A stretch of 64,000 nucleotides of DNA from Gonatopus flavifemur (Eukaryota; Arthropoda; Insecta; Hymenoptera; Dryinidae), in contig JAFFJZ010000002.1 of the NCBI GenBank assembly GCA_018340375.1, positions 11,178,001 to 11,242,000 of the forward strand. Reading direction: 5' to 3'. Made by a program: the position numbers and the translations under genes. The notes below the pieces were generated by a model that saw nothing but the letters and a program-made list of their open reading frames with translations, was not told the origin of the DNA and did no database searches. This document shows positions 1 to 8,859 of the stretch, piece after piece. Numbering within the stretch: the first letter of the stretch is position 1; each line of letters begins with the position of its first letter.

Positions 1-285
1 ACCAGGAAAAAATCCTGGTTGGAAACAATGAGGTCAATATTGTCCAATTTGTAATATTCCAAGAATGGCTGTTGCATTAGCATAAGCTTGGTATAAGGGT
101 AAAAACAAGCGTTTCTTTTTGGATATTCTCCCATAATTCCAGTCTCGTCGGTTCTGATGATTTATCGATTATAAATTTATGTTGTTCTAGGAACGGCATT
201 TGCATTGAGCGCAAACTAGGTAAAAGTAGTTGTTAAGGAGATACTAGCGATCCTTGATGATGCAACCCCAGCCAAATCTTTTCTC
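1..285. repeat. Degenerate repeat-derived segment at window edge
   Basis: The first 19 bases form a perfect inverted repeat (ACCAGGA, five-base loop, TCCTGGT). Two loosely similar direct segments follow, near 58-105 and 188-232; both carry a GGAACGGC/AAGAATGGC-like start, then TTGCATT, then an ACTAGG/GCTTGG core. The segment is cut by the window edge, so element ends cannot be defined. It looks like old transposon material, not gene sequence. Confidence 0.3.
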
Positions 286-287
286 AC

Positions 288-410
288 AAATTATTCGAAA
301 ATAAAGCAATAATATCAAAATATTGCTCCAGACAGACCATATTTATTGATTGGAAAAGGTCTGTATAGAACGATATTTTGATTATATCGCTTCATTTTCG
401 AATAATCTGT
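288..410. mobile_element. Hairpin MITE, ~50-base arms
   Basis: Bases 288-338 are the imperfect reverse complement of 358-410, with a 19-base loop. Both arms read inward from ATTATTCGAAAAT through TATCAAAATAT to CAGACC. The right arm shares the string AGAACGATATTTT with the larger hairpin at 8176-8382, so the two may be one family. No open frame of note lies in it. The element edges are estimated from where pairing stops; no target duplication was identified. Confidence 0.7.
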
Positions 411-585
411 CGGAATAATTTTGATTGTGTCATTTTCCAACTAATGGTGCTGGTTGCATCTTCAGGGGTAGCTGGTATCACTTCAAGGACAATGAACATT
501 CAATTAGCCCTGGCCGGGCCCAGAATTGCCAAAACTGACCCCAGCCGTGTGCAAGCTTGACCCAATAATTTTACACATTAAGATA
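411..585. other. Short interval with GGCC/CCAG words
   Basis: This interval between two elements contains clustered CCCTGGCCGGGCCCAG-like and CCCCAGCC words reminiscent of the word-filled elements at 16.6, 34.3 and 53.6 kb. It is probably a decayed fragment of such an element. The 60-codon frame at 378-560 overlaps the hairpin and is not credible as a gene. Confidence 0.3.
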
Positions 586-673
586 CACTGTTAAAAATGT
601 TTGTGAATTTAATATACGTTCATAGAAAAAAGTACATTAATTTTCAAGGGCGCTATATGAATTGTTTTCCACA

Positions 674-867
674 TTTGGATGTTGAAAAATCAATCACATA
701 TTTCATGAACTTCAAACAAAAGTTTTGAAATTCATAACAGTTTGTGAAAATTCATAACTGTAGATATTGAATTTCTGTATTTATTTGAATATTGGAAAAT
801 CAATCACATATTTCTCAAATTTCAAACAAAGTTTCTGATATTCACCACAGTTTATAAAAATTCATAT
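674..867. repeat. Two-copy direct repeat, ~112-base spacing
   Basis: Segments 674-758 and 787-867 align along their length. Shared anchors are AAAATCAATCACATATTTC, TTCAAACAAA and ACAGTTT followed by AAAATTCATA. They lie inside the 586-1343 element and probably arose by internal duplication of it. Confidence 0.7.
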
Positions 868-901
868 CCCGATATATGCGATTATCCCGAAAGTGTGTGA
901 A

Positions 902-988
902 CCTGAAATTCCCCGATCTGTTGAAAACTAGTAGATTTTGAGAAATGACTAGAAAGTACTAGTTTTCAATAAATCAGGAAATTTCGGG
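902..988. repeat. Inverted repeat with TTGAAAACTAGTA arms
   Basis: CCTGAAATT...TTGAAAACTAGTA at 902-932 pairs with TACTAGTTTTCAA...AATTTCGGG at about 956-988. It lies within the interior of the 586-1343 element. It may be a small nested hairpin MITE or an internal palindrome of the host element. Confidence 0.6.
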
Positions 989-1499
989 ACAATTGTGGTC
1001 TTGGGAAAATTACTTGTTGTAAAATCAACATCACTAATTGTGAAATCAAATCACGCAGTTCTAATAATTCGCTCAAATATGTATTTTCATTTTCAGAATT
1101 CTTTGTATTAATTTTGTAACAAAACATGATAAAGTATTCAGGAGGGGTTTTAAAATTAAATAATGTGGTGTTGAAAATTCATGCATTTTTTTACATCGAT
1201 TTTTATAATGTTGTGGCTTGAATTTCAAAATTCTGGCTATTATTTTGGGGATACAAAAATGTTTGAAAATTAATACACAATTGTGTGTGTTAATTGCTTC
1301 CAAACTTCTTACAATCAATTCCAAACAGATTTTTCTAACAGTGTAGATATCGTAGATGATCTGAATATAGATGAATTACACGATTATGCTATGATTCGCA
1401 AGGGAAAACCTTATTAAATTGAGCATATTTGAACGTTAACAGTGAGATCAATTGGAATAAACAAGGACTTGAATTTATCAGGGATGATAAAAGTTCTTG

Positions 1500-1783
1500 T
1501 CTCAGCTTTGGCACATTTATTTCATTGTTTTAATGATCCCAGTACAGTATTTTGAGGAACAAAACCGTGAACTGAGATGTGGATCAATTACTTTTCTCAT
1601 CTGAATATTTATGATCAGAGAAGCATTGATTAATACCTGGTGAATCTAATGGACGCAGAGTTACATCAATAGATATGGCAAAACTATCGACCCAAGCTTC
1701 GTCAAATGGTTCAAGATAAACCTCGGCGAACATTGCGCCAGGTTTGGTCCATGATTGGCCCAATGGTACATAAACACATGAGT
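1500..1783 (+). mobile_element. CCCATGT-TIR family, degraded copy C
   Basis: This aligns with the right half of the copy at 6037-6759. Shared landmarks in order are the ATTCTGAGG-like string (1549-1556), TGAACTGA, ATCAATTACTTTT, the GACCCAAGCTT word, GCCAGGTTTGGTCCATGATTGG and the terminal ACACATG. Several short deletions relative to the 6 kb copy are evident. The left half is missing or unrecognisable, so the start is approximate. Confidence 0.6.
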
Positions 1784-2156
1784 GTCATCATTTTGATGCT
1801 ATTTCAGTGTCAAAACCGAATTGTTGGAGGTTTAATTAAATTTGGGTGATTCCACAGTATTAATTTTATGAATAACAATTCGAAAAAGATACTAAATTCA
1901 AAGTATTCTCTGTACACAGCATTAAATTTTGAACTCTAAACATCACATTGAGATACAAAAACTATGTCTACTCTGACTTGTCCTTGCACTTAATCGTTTA
2001 ATTTGATGTGAAATAAAAGTATTCTAATTCATTCCCTAAAATTATATTCCAGTTTTTGATGACCCATTTCATTAAATAATTGTAGTGTTTTTATCAAGTT
2101 TGGAATTATAATACGAAATTAAACTAGGAATTGTTATTGGAGACATTAATAAGTTG
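1784..2156. other. AT-rich interval, nothing recognised
   Basis: No open frame, TIR pair or tandem array could be supported here. Confidence 0.5.
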
Positions 2157-2262
2157 CACTGTGAAGAATATTCGGGATTCTCACATACCTATGTGAAGAA
2201 AATTTTCTGTACTTGTACGGGAAAAGCGAATTCCCGTACCAGTATAGGGATTTTCACATAAA
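2157..2262. mobile_element. Possible MITE with GTAC words, CACTGTGAA start
   Basis: The segment starts CACTGTGAAGAATATTCGGGA and contains a perfect hairpin, GTACGGGAA / TTCCCGTAC (about 2216-2240), plus repeated GGGATT-TCACAT strings. The CACTGTGAA start and the GTAC/GTAT-GGGA words resemble the element at 34662. A matching right terminus was not found, so the call is tentative. Confidence 0.35.
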
Positions 2263-2649
2263 AATATATTAAAATTGCCGTTTTTATCGGATTTTTTCAA
2301 AAATTTATAGGAAATTTTTATTACTTGGAGTTTATCTGGGGAAAAAAATTTGAAATTAATTTATGAATCTCCTCAAAACACGTGGAACACCTTTGTGTCT
2401 CAGTATTTTATTGATTGAATAGACAAGTGAACCCAAAATTAAGTGAGTAGATATTAAATCATGTCATAATTGGGCGCAATTGTCATATTCATAATAATAA
2501 CATGGCTCATTCAGAGATCGTTGCCGAATCGTTGTTTTCTTAAGAAGATGGTAGAATAATACCCGATGATCAATTTTCGATAAATTGTTTCTTATCAATT
2601 GCAAGGAGTGAAACATCTCATAAAATCAATGAGTAATATTTACAGACTT
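2263..2649. other. AT-rich interval, nothing recognised
   Basis: There are no supported repeats or coding frames here. Confidence 0.5.
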
Positions 2650-2828
2650 TTGTCATTTAAATTTTCTGCACCATTCTGTCCATAACGTAGCACCAAACGG
2701 ATGACCGGTAGGATGATCGAAACGGGGCAGCTAACAGAAAGAGAACCGATTTGAGAACCAGTTGAACAATTAAACGTCGCAGAGAGAAATGGTAGAAGAA
2801 GACGAAATAGGAGAAGGCCGTAGAAAGA

Positions 2829-2851
2829 GAAGAAGAAGAAGAAGAAGAAGG
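2829..2851. repeat. (GAA)n microsatellite
   Basis: About seven uninterrupted GAA units lie within a longer purine-only tract. Confidence 0.9.
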
Positions 2852-3826
2852 AGAAGGAGAGAATAAAGAGTAGTTGTAGTAGCGAGAGGGTTGAGAGGGA
2901 CGAGGGTTGAGGAATAGAGGGAGGAGAAGGTGGATGTATTCAGAAAGAGAGAAAGAAAGATTTCAAGATGGAATGGTAGAGGGGAAGGGAAGGAAAAAAG
3001 GATGAAAATCGCGGTTGTAAAATCCACGCGAGTTGCACACAACGCAATTAACCGCTAAACCCGAATCCCCATCGGGGCCTATGATGGTGCGTATGTAAGG
3101 GAACGAAAGGAGAGGGAAATGAGAGTGAGCGAAAGAGGACAGAAGGAAGAGGAAGAGGCTAACCCTCTTTCATCTTTCCTTTTTCCTCATCTCCCTCTTT
3201 TGGTTCTCTTGCTTTAGGTTTGGCCAGCCCTGCCAGAACCCTTAGGGCTCCAGACGGAACGCTTTTAAAATTTATTGACAATCATAAATTTCGAAAATAA
3301 AACCTTATATTCCCGTTCGCGCGCGCGAACTAACGAATGCTTGCGCACTCATATACCCATTTATACTCTCGTATATATATACTCGGGCACATACGAACCC
3401 TCATTCGTACACTGAAACCTTTTTCATACGTGAACATTCGTGTATTCGTAAACGCGTGTGTTCCTTGCAAATATGTGGAGGGAAAGAGAGAAACGGTTTA
3501 GCTGTTGGCAAAGTTGTGACTCTTACGACGAAAGAGAGGAGAGAGACTGTCTGTATATGAGAGACACGTTTGTGTACGTCTACGCGCCAACGCATCAGCG
3601 TATTGGTTCGTTGTTCTTTCTCTAAGAGGAGGCAGAGAAAAGATTTTGCAGACGCACAACGGGCCCGAAACTGACTTCTCCCTTATTTTTTTATTTCCCC
3701 TTTTATTCTTTCTGTTTCCGAACTAAGGCCTCAACCACCGACCAAAGAGAGGAGAGTGAAGAGAGTGGTAGCCCTGGTCTGGTAGATCGTTTTCTCTCGA
3801 GTTGCTCGTTTTTCGGGGTGCGCTAT

Positions 3827-3860
3827 TGCTGTTGCTGCTGCTGCTGCTGCTGCTTTTGCT
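3827..3860. repeat. (CTG)n-like microsatellite
   Basis: A run of GCT/CTG triplets with one TTG interruption, extending imperfectly to about 3872. Read on the plus strand it gives a poly-Leu frame and on the minus strand poly-Ser/Asn. Neither reading is evidence of a gene. Confidence 0.9.
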
Positions 3861-4110
3861 GTTGCTCCTGCGCTTAGCTTTCGAAACAAAAGAATTCGTT
3901 ACGAATTTGCCTTTACTTCTTCGCTTTGACTTCCTCTTTTTTTCTTCCCTCTCTCTCTCATGTGTTCCCATTGCATTACAGGTACGTTACTAAGGACCTT
4001 TCCCTTTTTCTCTTCGTCCCTTTTTTGCTCTCGAGGAACGAGAGACGGGAGAAAAAGTGAAACCCCCTCACATGCCAATTTTCAGTCCAAAATATTTTAG
4101 CTTCTCATTA

Positions 4111-5545
4111 TTCTAACGATGCGTTAATATGAACTGTTAGGCATGAGAGTCGTGACGAATTATATTCGTCGTTTCTTGTCAACGGAATCGAAATTGCCGA
4201 ACATGTCTCAGTTATTTTAATCAAAATATATATATATATGTGTTAAATGGCAAAATCGCGATTAGCACGGTTGGGAGATTGGGGAATATTTGTTCTTTCT
4301 CGTGTATTGATTTGAATTGAAACATCACGTTTCATTTTATTACATATTCACATGATTTCTCAGAATCAAGACTGGATTCCATTCTCTTGCAACTTATATT
4401 GGATCGAAAGTTCATGAAACAGTGTACGAGTATTGGATATTCAGAAAGCAAAATATAATAACGTCACGCTGTTTAAGAATCGTCTTGCAATGAGTGTTGA
4501 GCTCTTGTGTATACAATTCCTCACTCATCGAAATATTGATATAAACAGTTTCCAAACAAAAGCAATTCCATAACTAAAAGTTCCTTCATAAAGAGCAGAG
4601 TTCAGAATCGTACCAATGTTATTTCTCTCCTTCGTCGCTGAAGGAAAAGAATCAAAGAGAAGACACTGTGGACGTAAATCCACTTAGAGAGCAGAAGAGG
4701 GAGAACAAAGAGAAAGAAAAAAGAGATAAAGCTATACGTTCAGGGTAGACGGTTGATTATGCTAGCCAGCAAATTACTATTGGAATGACTCGGAGCAGTC
4801 GAGTGACTAATTGATTAGATTTCATATATACGTATACGAATTCTTCGAGTACGTCGACGTTGAATGGTTTTCATATGTATATCCGTTTATGAAACGAATA
4901 ACAATGTATAAACATTTTTACTCTTCAGATTCTTTACTGTAAAGAAGTATTCGTTTTTTCTATTAAATTTGTTATCTATTCCTCGAGATTAGACAATTCA
5001 ATGGGTTCGAAAAGCAATTAAACATCAGCGGGGTTGAAATTCTTCCTTAGTGATGCACGAAAAGTACTATGAAAGCTTGAAGAAAAAAAGAAGACCTCAA
5101 GAAGCGATGGTACAGAGAAAATGACAGGGTCTGAGATTTAATGATAAGTTGTGTAAATACCTTGTGTTTGACCGAATCCAAATAACTACAGTTCGCTCTC
5201 TGATGATGAATTCAGTTTCATATTGCATTGTATTCTTTCTAAAGACATCCTCAATCGTACGTAGGAGCGTGGATAATATCGAATTTTTTATAATGGACTT
5301 CGTATCAATATTGTTTAATTGTTATGTAATTTTGACATGAATTTGTATCGTGTTATCAAATCTCTATCCATTCACCTCAAGATAATTTGATAAAACAGAA
5401 CCAGAGATCTTAGTTCGATTCGGAACTGGACCTCTCTGATCAATCGTTCATGGAAAAATTGACGGAATCACAAAAACTACAGCGTACTCCAAAGGTAATC
5501 AAAAACTCACAGTCAAACTTATCCAGCTAAAGGAGAAAAAGGTTG
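4111..5545. other. AT-rich interval, nothing recognised
   Basis: Only a short (TA)n tract near 4228-4239 stands out. No TIR pairs, conserved frames or RNA genes were recognised. Confidence 0.5.
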
Positions 5546-5551
5546 GGTTCG

Positions 5552-5680
5552 ATCAGATTTCAAGAGATCTGCGTAGATTCCATTTTTGGCCCACGATATC
5601 AGATTAGATCTAATCAGATATTACGAGATTTGAGTGGATATTGACACATCTGTTGAGATATTTGCAAATCTGGTCACATA
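5552..5680. repeat. GATCAGAT-word segment next to foldback
   Basis: Short related words in both orientations recur: GATCAGATTT, GAGATCTGC, ATCAGATTAGATCTAATCAGATAT, GAGATTTG, CAAATCTGG. The centre is a palindrome around TTAGATCTAA. It is likely part of a word-filled MITE whose ends I could not define. It abuts the foldback starting at 5681. Confidence 0.4.
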
Positions 5681-6036
5681 TTAGGGTGTTTCATTTTCAG
5701 GCGATATTTTTTCTTTCTGTGCCCTACCTGAAAATTTGATATTTTATGGGGAATAAGCAATATTCCCGTAGGAAAAAAATGCTGAGTGAATCAGAGACGT
5801 AGCTCATTCAAAAATTCGATTCCCCGTTTGAATAACACAGAAAACTGGTTAACTTTGGTTTAAACTCGATTTTACGGTGTTTGAACAATTTTTTTCGAGT
5901 CAATGAATATGATGGGCTCGTAGGGCATGAAATTTGCTACAAAAAAGTTCCCATGAGATAGAACTGTACGACCAATAGTTTTGGAATTACAGAGCTTGAA
6001 TGGTGAACTTTATTAAAAATCGGTCTAAAATCCCGT

Positions 6037-6759
6037 CCCATGTAGGTATTGCCAAGACTGAAAAAAAACACAAGCTTGTCCCAAGGTTGGCACATGTGTC
6101 AGAAACAAATTTCCGTGAAGAAGAATTGACCCAATATTGTTCCATGATTGTCCCGTTGTTCTCAATGCATAGTCAGTCATGGTACATTTGTTAATGTTTT
6201 TGAAATGGTCACTACACTTGGTACAAGCTTGGCACAAGTGTAAACATCGAGCATTCGTTGAGACTAATTGCGCCAATATTGCCCACATGAATGTCACTAT
6301 GTTTATGAACATTGACTAAAATTTGAATTTACAATGCCTGAAGACTGGGGGATAACCGTCGGACCAAGGCTGGCTCGATCTTCTTGCCATAATTAATCCT
6401 ATGCACTAGTTTTACACACCAAGCTAGATTTTATTGATCGATCAAAGCTAGCTTTTCCCAGTCTCATCACATTTTTTCTATCGTTTTAAGATAATTCATG
6501 TACGATATTCTGAGGGAGAAAGTCATGAACTGAAATATGAATCAATTACTTTTTTCATCCATATGTGCGATCAAAGAAGCAGTGGTTGATGCTTGGTAAA
6601 TGAATTGGACCGGGCCTGGCAAAACCACTGGCCCAAGCTTGTCCTGATCTTATCTTTCCCAAGTCTGGGCCAAGTTTGATAAATTGTTCAAGACAAGTTT
6701 CGGCAGATCTTGTGCCAGGCTTGGTCCATCATTGGGCCATTGGTCCATACACACATGGG
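6037..6759 (+). mobile_element. CCCATGT-TIR family, copy A
   Basis: The termini CCCATGTAGGTATTG and CATACACACATGGG form a short imperfect TIR. The body is rich in TGGCCCAAGCTTG-like words in both orientations. It aligns end to end with 26042-26729, which lies in the opposite orientation, at about 90 percent identity in the best region. A degraded third copy is at 1500-1783. It sits in the loop of the 5681-7565 foldback. The minus-strand frame at 6025-6312 has a counterpart in the other copy but behaves as non-coding (see findings). No target duplication is clear. Confidence 0.75.
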
Positions 6760-7111
6760 CTATAATCTTGTATTTATTGAAATTCACGTTCAATTATTGT
6801 ATTCGAATAAGCAGTTCCTGAGATTAAGAATTTTAGAGCTTCATAAAGTGTATTGTTAGTTGATTCCGCATGTCAAATCAATAAATACAAAATTATAAGA
6901 GCTTTAATGTTAATTTTGATTGAAGTTCACTCCCAAAACTAGTGGTCGTACAGCTTTATTCAATGGAAACATTTTTGTAGTAAATTTCATGCCCTACAAG
7001 CCTATCATATTCATTTTTTCGAAAAAAATTTGTTCAGCATCGAAAAATTGAGTTGAAACCGAAGTTGATGAGTTTCCTGTGTTATTTGAATGGGAAACTA
7101 AATTTTTGGAT

Positions 7112-7454
7112 TGATTGATTGATCTTTACTAGCCTTCTCGGCTATTTTGTATACATCGAGTCTTTTACATTTACATTTTAGGAACTGATAATCTAATAAA
7201 TTCTTTCAACTCACGTTTAAATGAAGCAAGACTATCACTCCGTTTTATCTCAGCTGGTATAGCATTGTACATTTTGACACCTTCATAAAACAAGCGTTTC
7301 TGCGCATTCTTAGTCCTCCTGAATTGTATTGTCACATTTCCAGCTTGCCTAGTTCGACCCCCTACCAATTTCAATTTAGTAGCTAATTGTTGAGATAACA
7401 TCCCATTCATCATTTTGAAGATAAAAAGACATACGTTATAATACAAACGTAACG
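7112..7454 (-). mobile_element. 5'-truncated non-LTR retrotransposon (CR1/L2/jockey-like)
   Basis: The fragment reads on the minus strand. It has 94 codons of an ORF2-type C-terminus, a short 3' UTR, and a tail of tandem ATCA units (GATCAATCAATCA), a type of 3' tail known from CR1/L2/Rex-like elements. ATCCA occurs at both edges (plus-strand TGGAT at 7107-7111 and 7455-7459), giving a candidate 5-base target duplication. The insertion exactly splits the right arm of the foldback: arm homology resumes on either side at these points. The frame has no stop or frameshift up to its end, which suggests fairly recent insertion. Confidence 0.85.
7171..7454 (-). pseudogene. Reverse transcriptase ORF, C-terminal remnant
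   Basis: About 94 residues remain of what is normally an ORF of roughly 900 or more residues. The C-terminal block reads FYEGVKMYNAIPAEIK, then a SLASFKRELKEFI stretch. This matches the tail of many CR1/jockey-clade reverse transcriptases, where a Y-x-x-K/R-x-F/L-Y-x-G-x-x-x-[YF]N-x-[LI]P-x-x-[IL][RK] motif is followed by FK-x-x-L. The catalytic palm domain (the YxDD region) and the endonuclease are absent because of 5' truncation. A longer open frame runs upstream to 7548, but those first ~31 codons are foldback-arm sequence fused by chance. It cannot encode a functional polymerase. Confidence 0.8.
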
Positions 7455-7570
7455 TGGATGAGCTAAGCCTCTTGTTCACTTGGAATTCTTTTCCTCTAGA
7501 AAATATTGAATTCTCAAGTAAGACGGAGGAAACAAAAATCTCGCCCAAAAATGAAACACCCTATTACATA

Positions 7571-7807
7571 CACACACAGAGAAAAATTCTTGCTGAAAAC
7601 ATCTGTTGTTATAGCAAAGATTGTGTCTTAGCAAAATATTTGTTGATTCAGCAAATTTTCCGAATTGCTGGAACAGCAAGCGCTTGCCAAAAGAGCGAGA
7701 TTTTCGCTGTGAAAGCAAAGTTTTTGCTGATTCAGCGAAGAAATTGTTATATTAGCAAACCAAATTTTGAACATCCACTGTTTCAGCAAAATTTTTTCCT
7801 CTCAGTG
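7571..7807. mobile_element. TA-flanked MITE filled with GCTGA/TCAGC words
   Basis: The left end CACACACAGAGAAAAAT and the right end ATTTTTTCCTCTCAGTG are inverted repeats. TA precedes (7569-7570) and follows (7808-7809). The interior repeats TTGCTG, CAGCAAA and TAGCAAA words in both orientations, as in the elements at 47234, 59171 and 61583. It abuts the right edge of the 5681-7565 foldback. Confidence 0.7.
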
Positions 7808-8175
7808 TAGAAGAATACAATATTGGGTGATATTTTTGTGACTTTGTATAAAAACATATCCGGGGTGTCCCAAAAAACATCCTGTCCCTTTCAAGGGGCG
7901 ATTCCTGAAACGAACGAAACAAGAAATTTTTGCCTTCACAAGGGAGCTGAAAAATCCTTTCTTTCAAAGCTGACTTCAACTAATCAAGTGGATGCTCCGT
8001 GAAATGTACTCGTCCGTAATTTTTGAATAGAACTGAGCATTCCCAAATATTTTATTCTAAATAAAGAAAAAACTGTCCCATTTATACCTTAAAAATCACC
8101 TTTCAAGAGGGATGGAGAAGTCTTTTACAAATATTGAATCTGGTCACATTCAATCATTATCGTTTGGATATCGTT
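7808..8175. other. Interval with a possible TE fragment
   Basis: A CGGGGTGTCCCAAAA string at 7861-7875 and the GTCCC-rich sequence after it look like one end of a DNA transposon. No partner end was found. The rest is unremarkable. Confidence 0.3.
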
Positions 8176-8382
8176 GAGGTGATACTGGCGGCGTAGCAGC
8201 AGCTAAATTGTCTATGACAAACTACAGGCAAACGCTTGAATTCAATCGAAATCTCGTTCTGTAAAGCACTTCCACTCGAATCAGAGAAGTGCTGTACAGA
8301 ACGATATTTTAATTGAATTGAAAGGTTCGCCTGTAGTTTGTCATAAACGATTTAGCTGCGACCACGCCGCAAGTATCCCCTT
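8176..8382. mobile_element. Hairpin MITE with ~100-base arms
   Basis: Left arm 8176-8277 and right arm 8290-8382 pair across a loop of about 12 bases. Paired landmarks are GATACTGGCGGCG / CGCCGCAAGTATC, GCAGCTAAATTG / CGATTTAGCTGC, TGACAAACTACAGGC / GCCTGTAGTTTGTCA and GAAGTGC. A transcript would fold into one long hairpin. The ACAGAACGATATTTT string is shared with the hairpin at 288-410. Confidence 0.85.
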
Positions 8383-8428
8383 AAAATGTAATTGGAAAAC
8401 AGGCGAAATTGAGGTCGTCCAAGTGACA

Positions 8429-8859
8429 CACGGAAAAAAATGCAAGTCGAAAATATATGAATCTCTAATCAAAATTCGAGAATATTCCCGAAAAATCTGA
8501 GAGTATTCCTTGAATCTTGAATAAAGATAAAACGATCCACATTTCCGTTGAATTTTATTTGAAAAGCAATAGTAGGAAAAAATATGAACTCTCCGAAAGT
8601 TGTGCATGAAATTTTAAGAAGTGAATAATAAGATTTCGAAATTTCGTTATTCACTTTACTTTGTGCAAGTTCATTCATATTTTCTTCTATTCTTCGTTCA
8701 GTATTGATAACTTTTTAATTGTTGTTTCAAAGAAAATTCAACAAAAATGTTGACCGTTTTATGTTTAATAAAAATTCAAGAAATGTTCTCAGATTCTGAG
8801 AAATATTCTCAAATTTTTATGAAAGATTACTATATTTTCGACCTGCATTTTTCTGCTTG
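8429..8859. mobile_element. MITE with ~85-base terminal inverted repeats
   Basis: The left end (CACGGAAAAAAATGCAAG, then TCGAAAATATA, then GAGAATATTC) is inverted at the right end (GAATATTCTC-like words, TATATTTTCGACCTGC, ATTTTTCTGC). The interior is AT-rich and non-coding. The left terminus belongs to the CACGGAAAA class, but the right terminus lacks the matching CCGTG, so it has probably decayed or been trimmed. Confidence 0.7.

Larger units (their letters stand above)
586..1343. mobile_element. TA-flanked MITE with CACTGTTA termini
   Basis: The left end CACTGTTAAAAA and the right end TTTTTCTAACAGTG are inverted repeats, and each is flanked by TA (584-585 and 1344-1345). This fits a Tc1/mariner-like TA target duplication. 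The 758-base interior is AT-rich and non-coding. It holds a direct duplication (674-758 and 787-867) and a nested hairpin (902-988). The 83-codon frame on the minus strand near the right end has no recognisable homology and is ignored. Confidence 0.65.
2650..4110. other. Higher-complexity, purine-tract and CpG-containing island
   Basis: This stretch is less AT-rich than its surroundings and has no transposon-like inverted repeats. It has long GA-rich (2770-3170) and CT-rich tracts, a CG-rich palindrome TTCGCGCGCGCGAA (3317-3330) and two trinucleotide arrays. The strong splice-donor-like CAGGTACGT at 3979-3987 follows the poly-Leu frame at 3802-3981. The composition fits a promoter or 5' untranslated exon of a gene with long introns, but no start site or conserved protein supports that. 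The frames here (for example 2770-3042 minus, 3723-3971 minus) are low-complexity and probably spurious. Confidence 0.35.
5681..7565. mobile_element. Long-arm foldback element carrying two nested elements
   Basis: The left arm (5681-5990) is the inverted, roughly 75-80 percent match of a right arm split into 6927-7106 and 7460-7565. Both arms begin TAGGGTGTTTCATTTT, and both contain ATGAATATGATRGGC and TAGGGCATGAAATTT. The sequence ACATA flanks both ends (5676-5680 and 7566-7570), a possible 5-base target duplication. The loop contains a CCCATGT-family element (6037-6759). The right arm is interrupted by a 5'-truncated non-LTR retrotransposon (7112-7454). No transposase remnant was seen, so the superfamily is unknown. 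Arm matches are by eye. Confidence 0.75.

Noticed and set aside
3723..3993. Opposing frames with poly-Leu and poly-Ser/Asn runs
   Set aside because: They are readings of one CTG array on two strands. There are no conserved flanking residues, and a nearby GTACGT donor alone is not enough.
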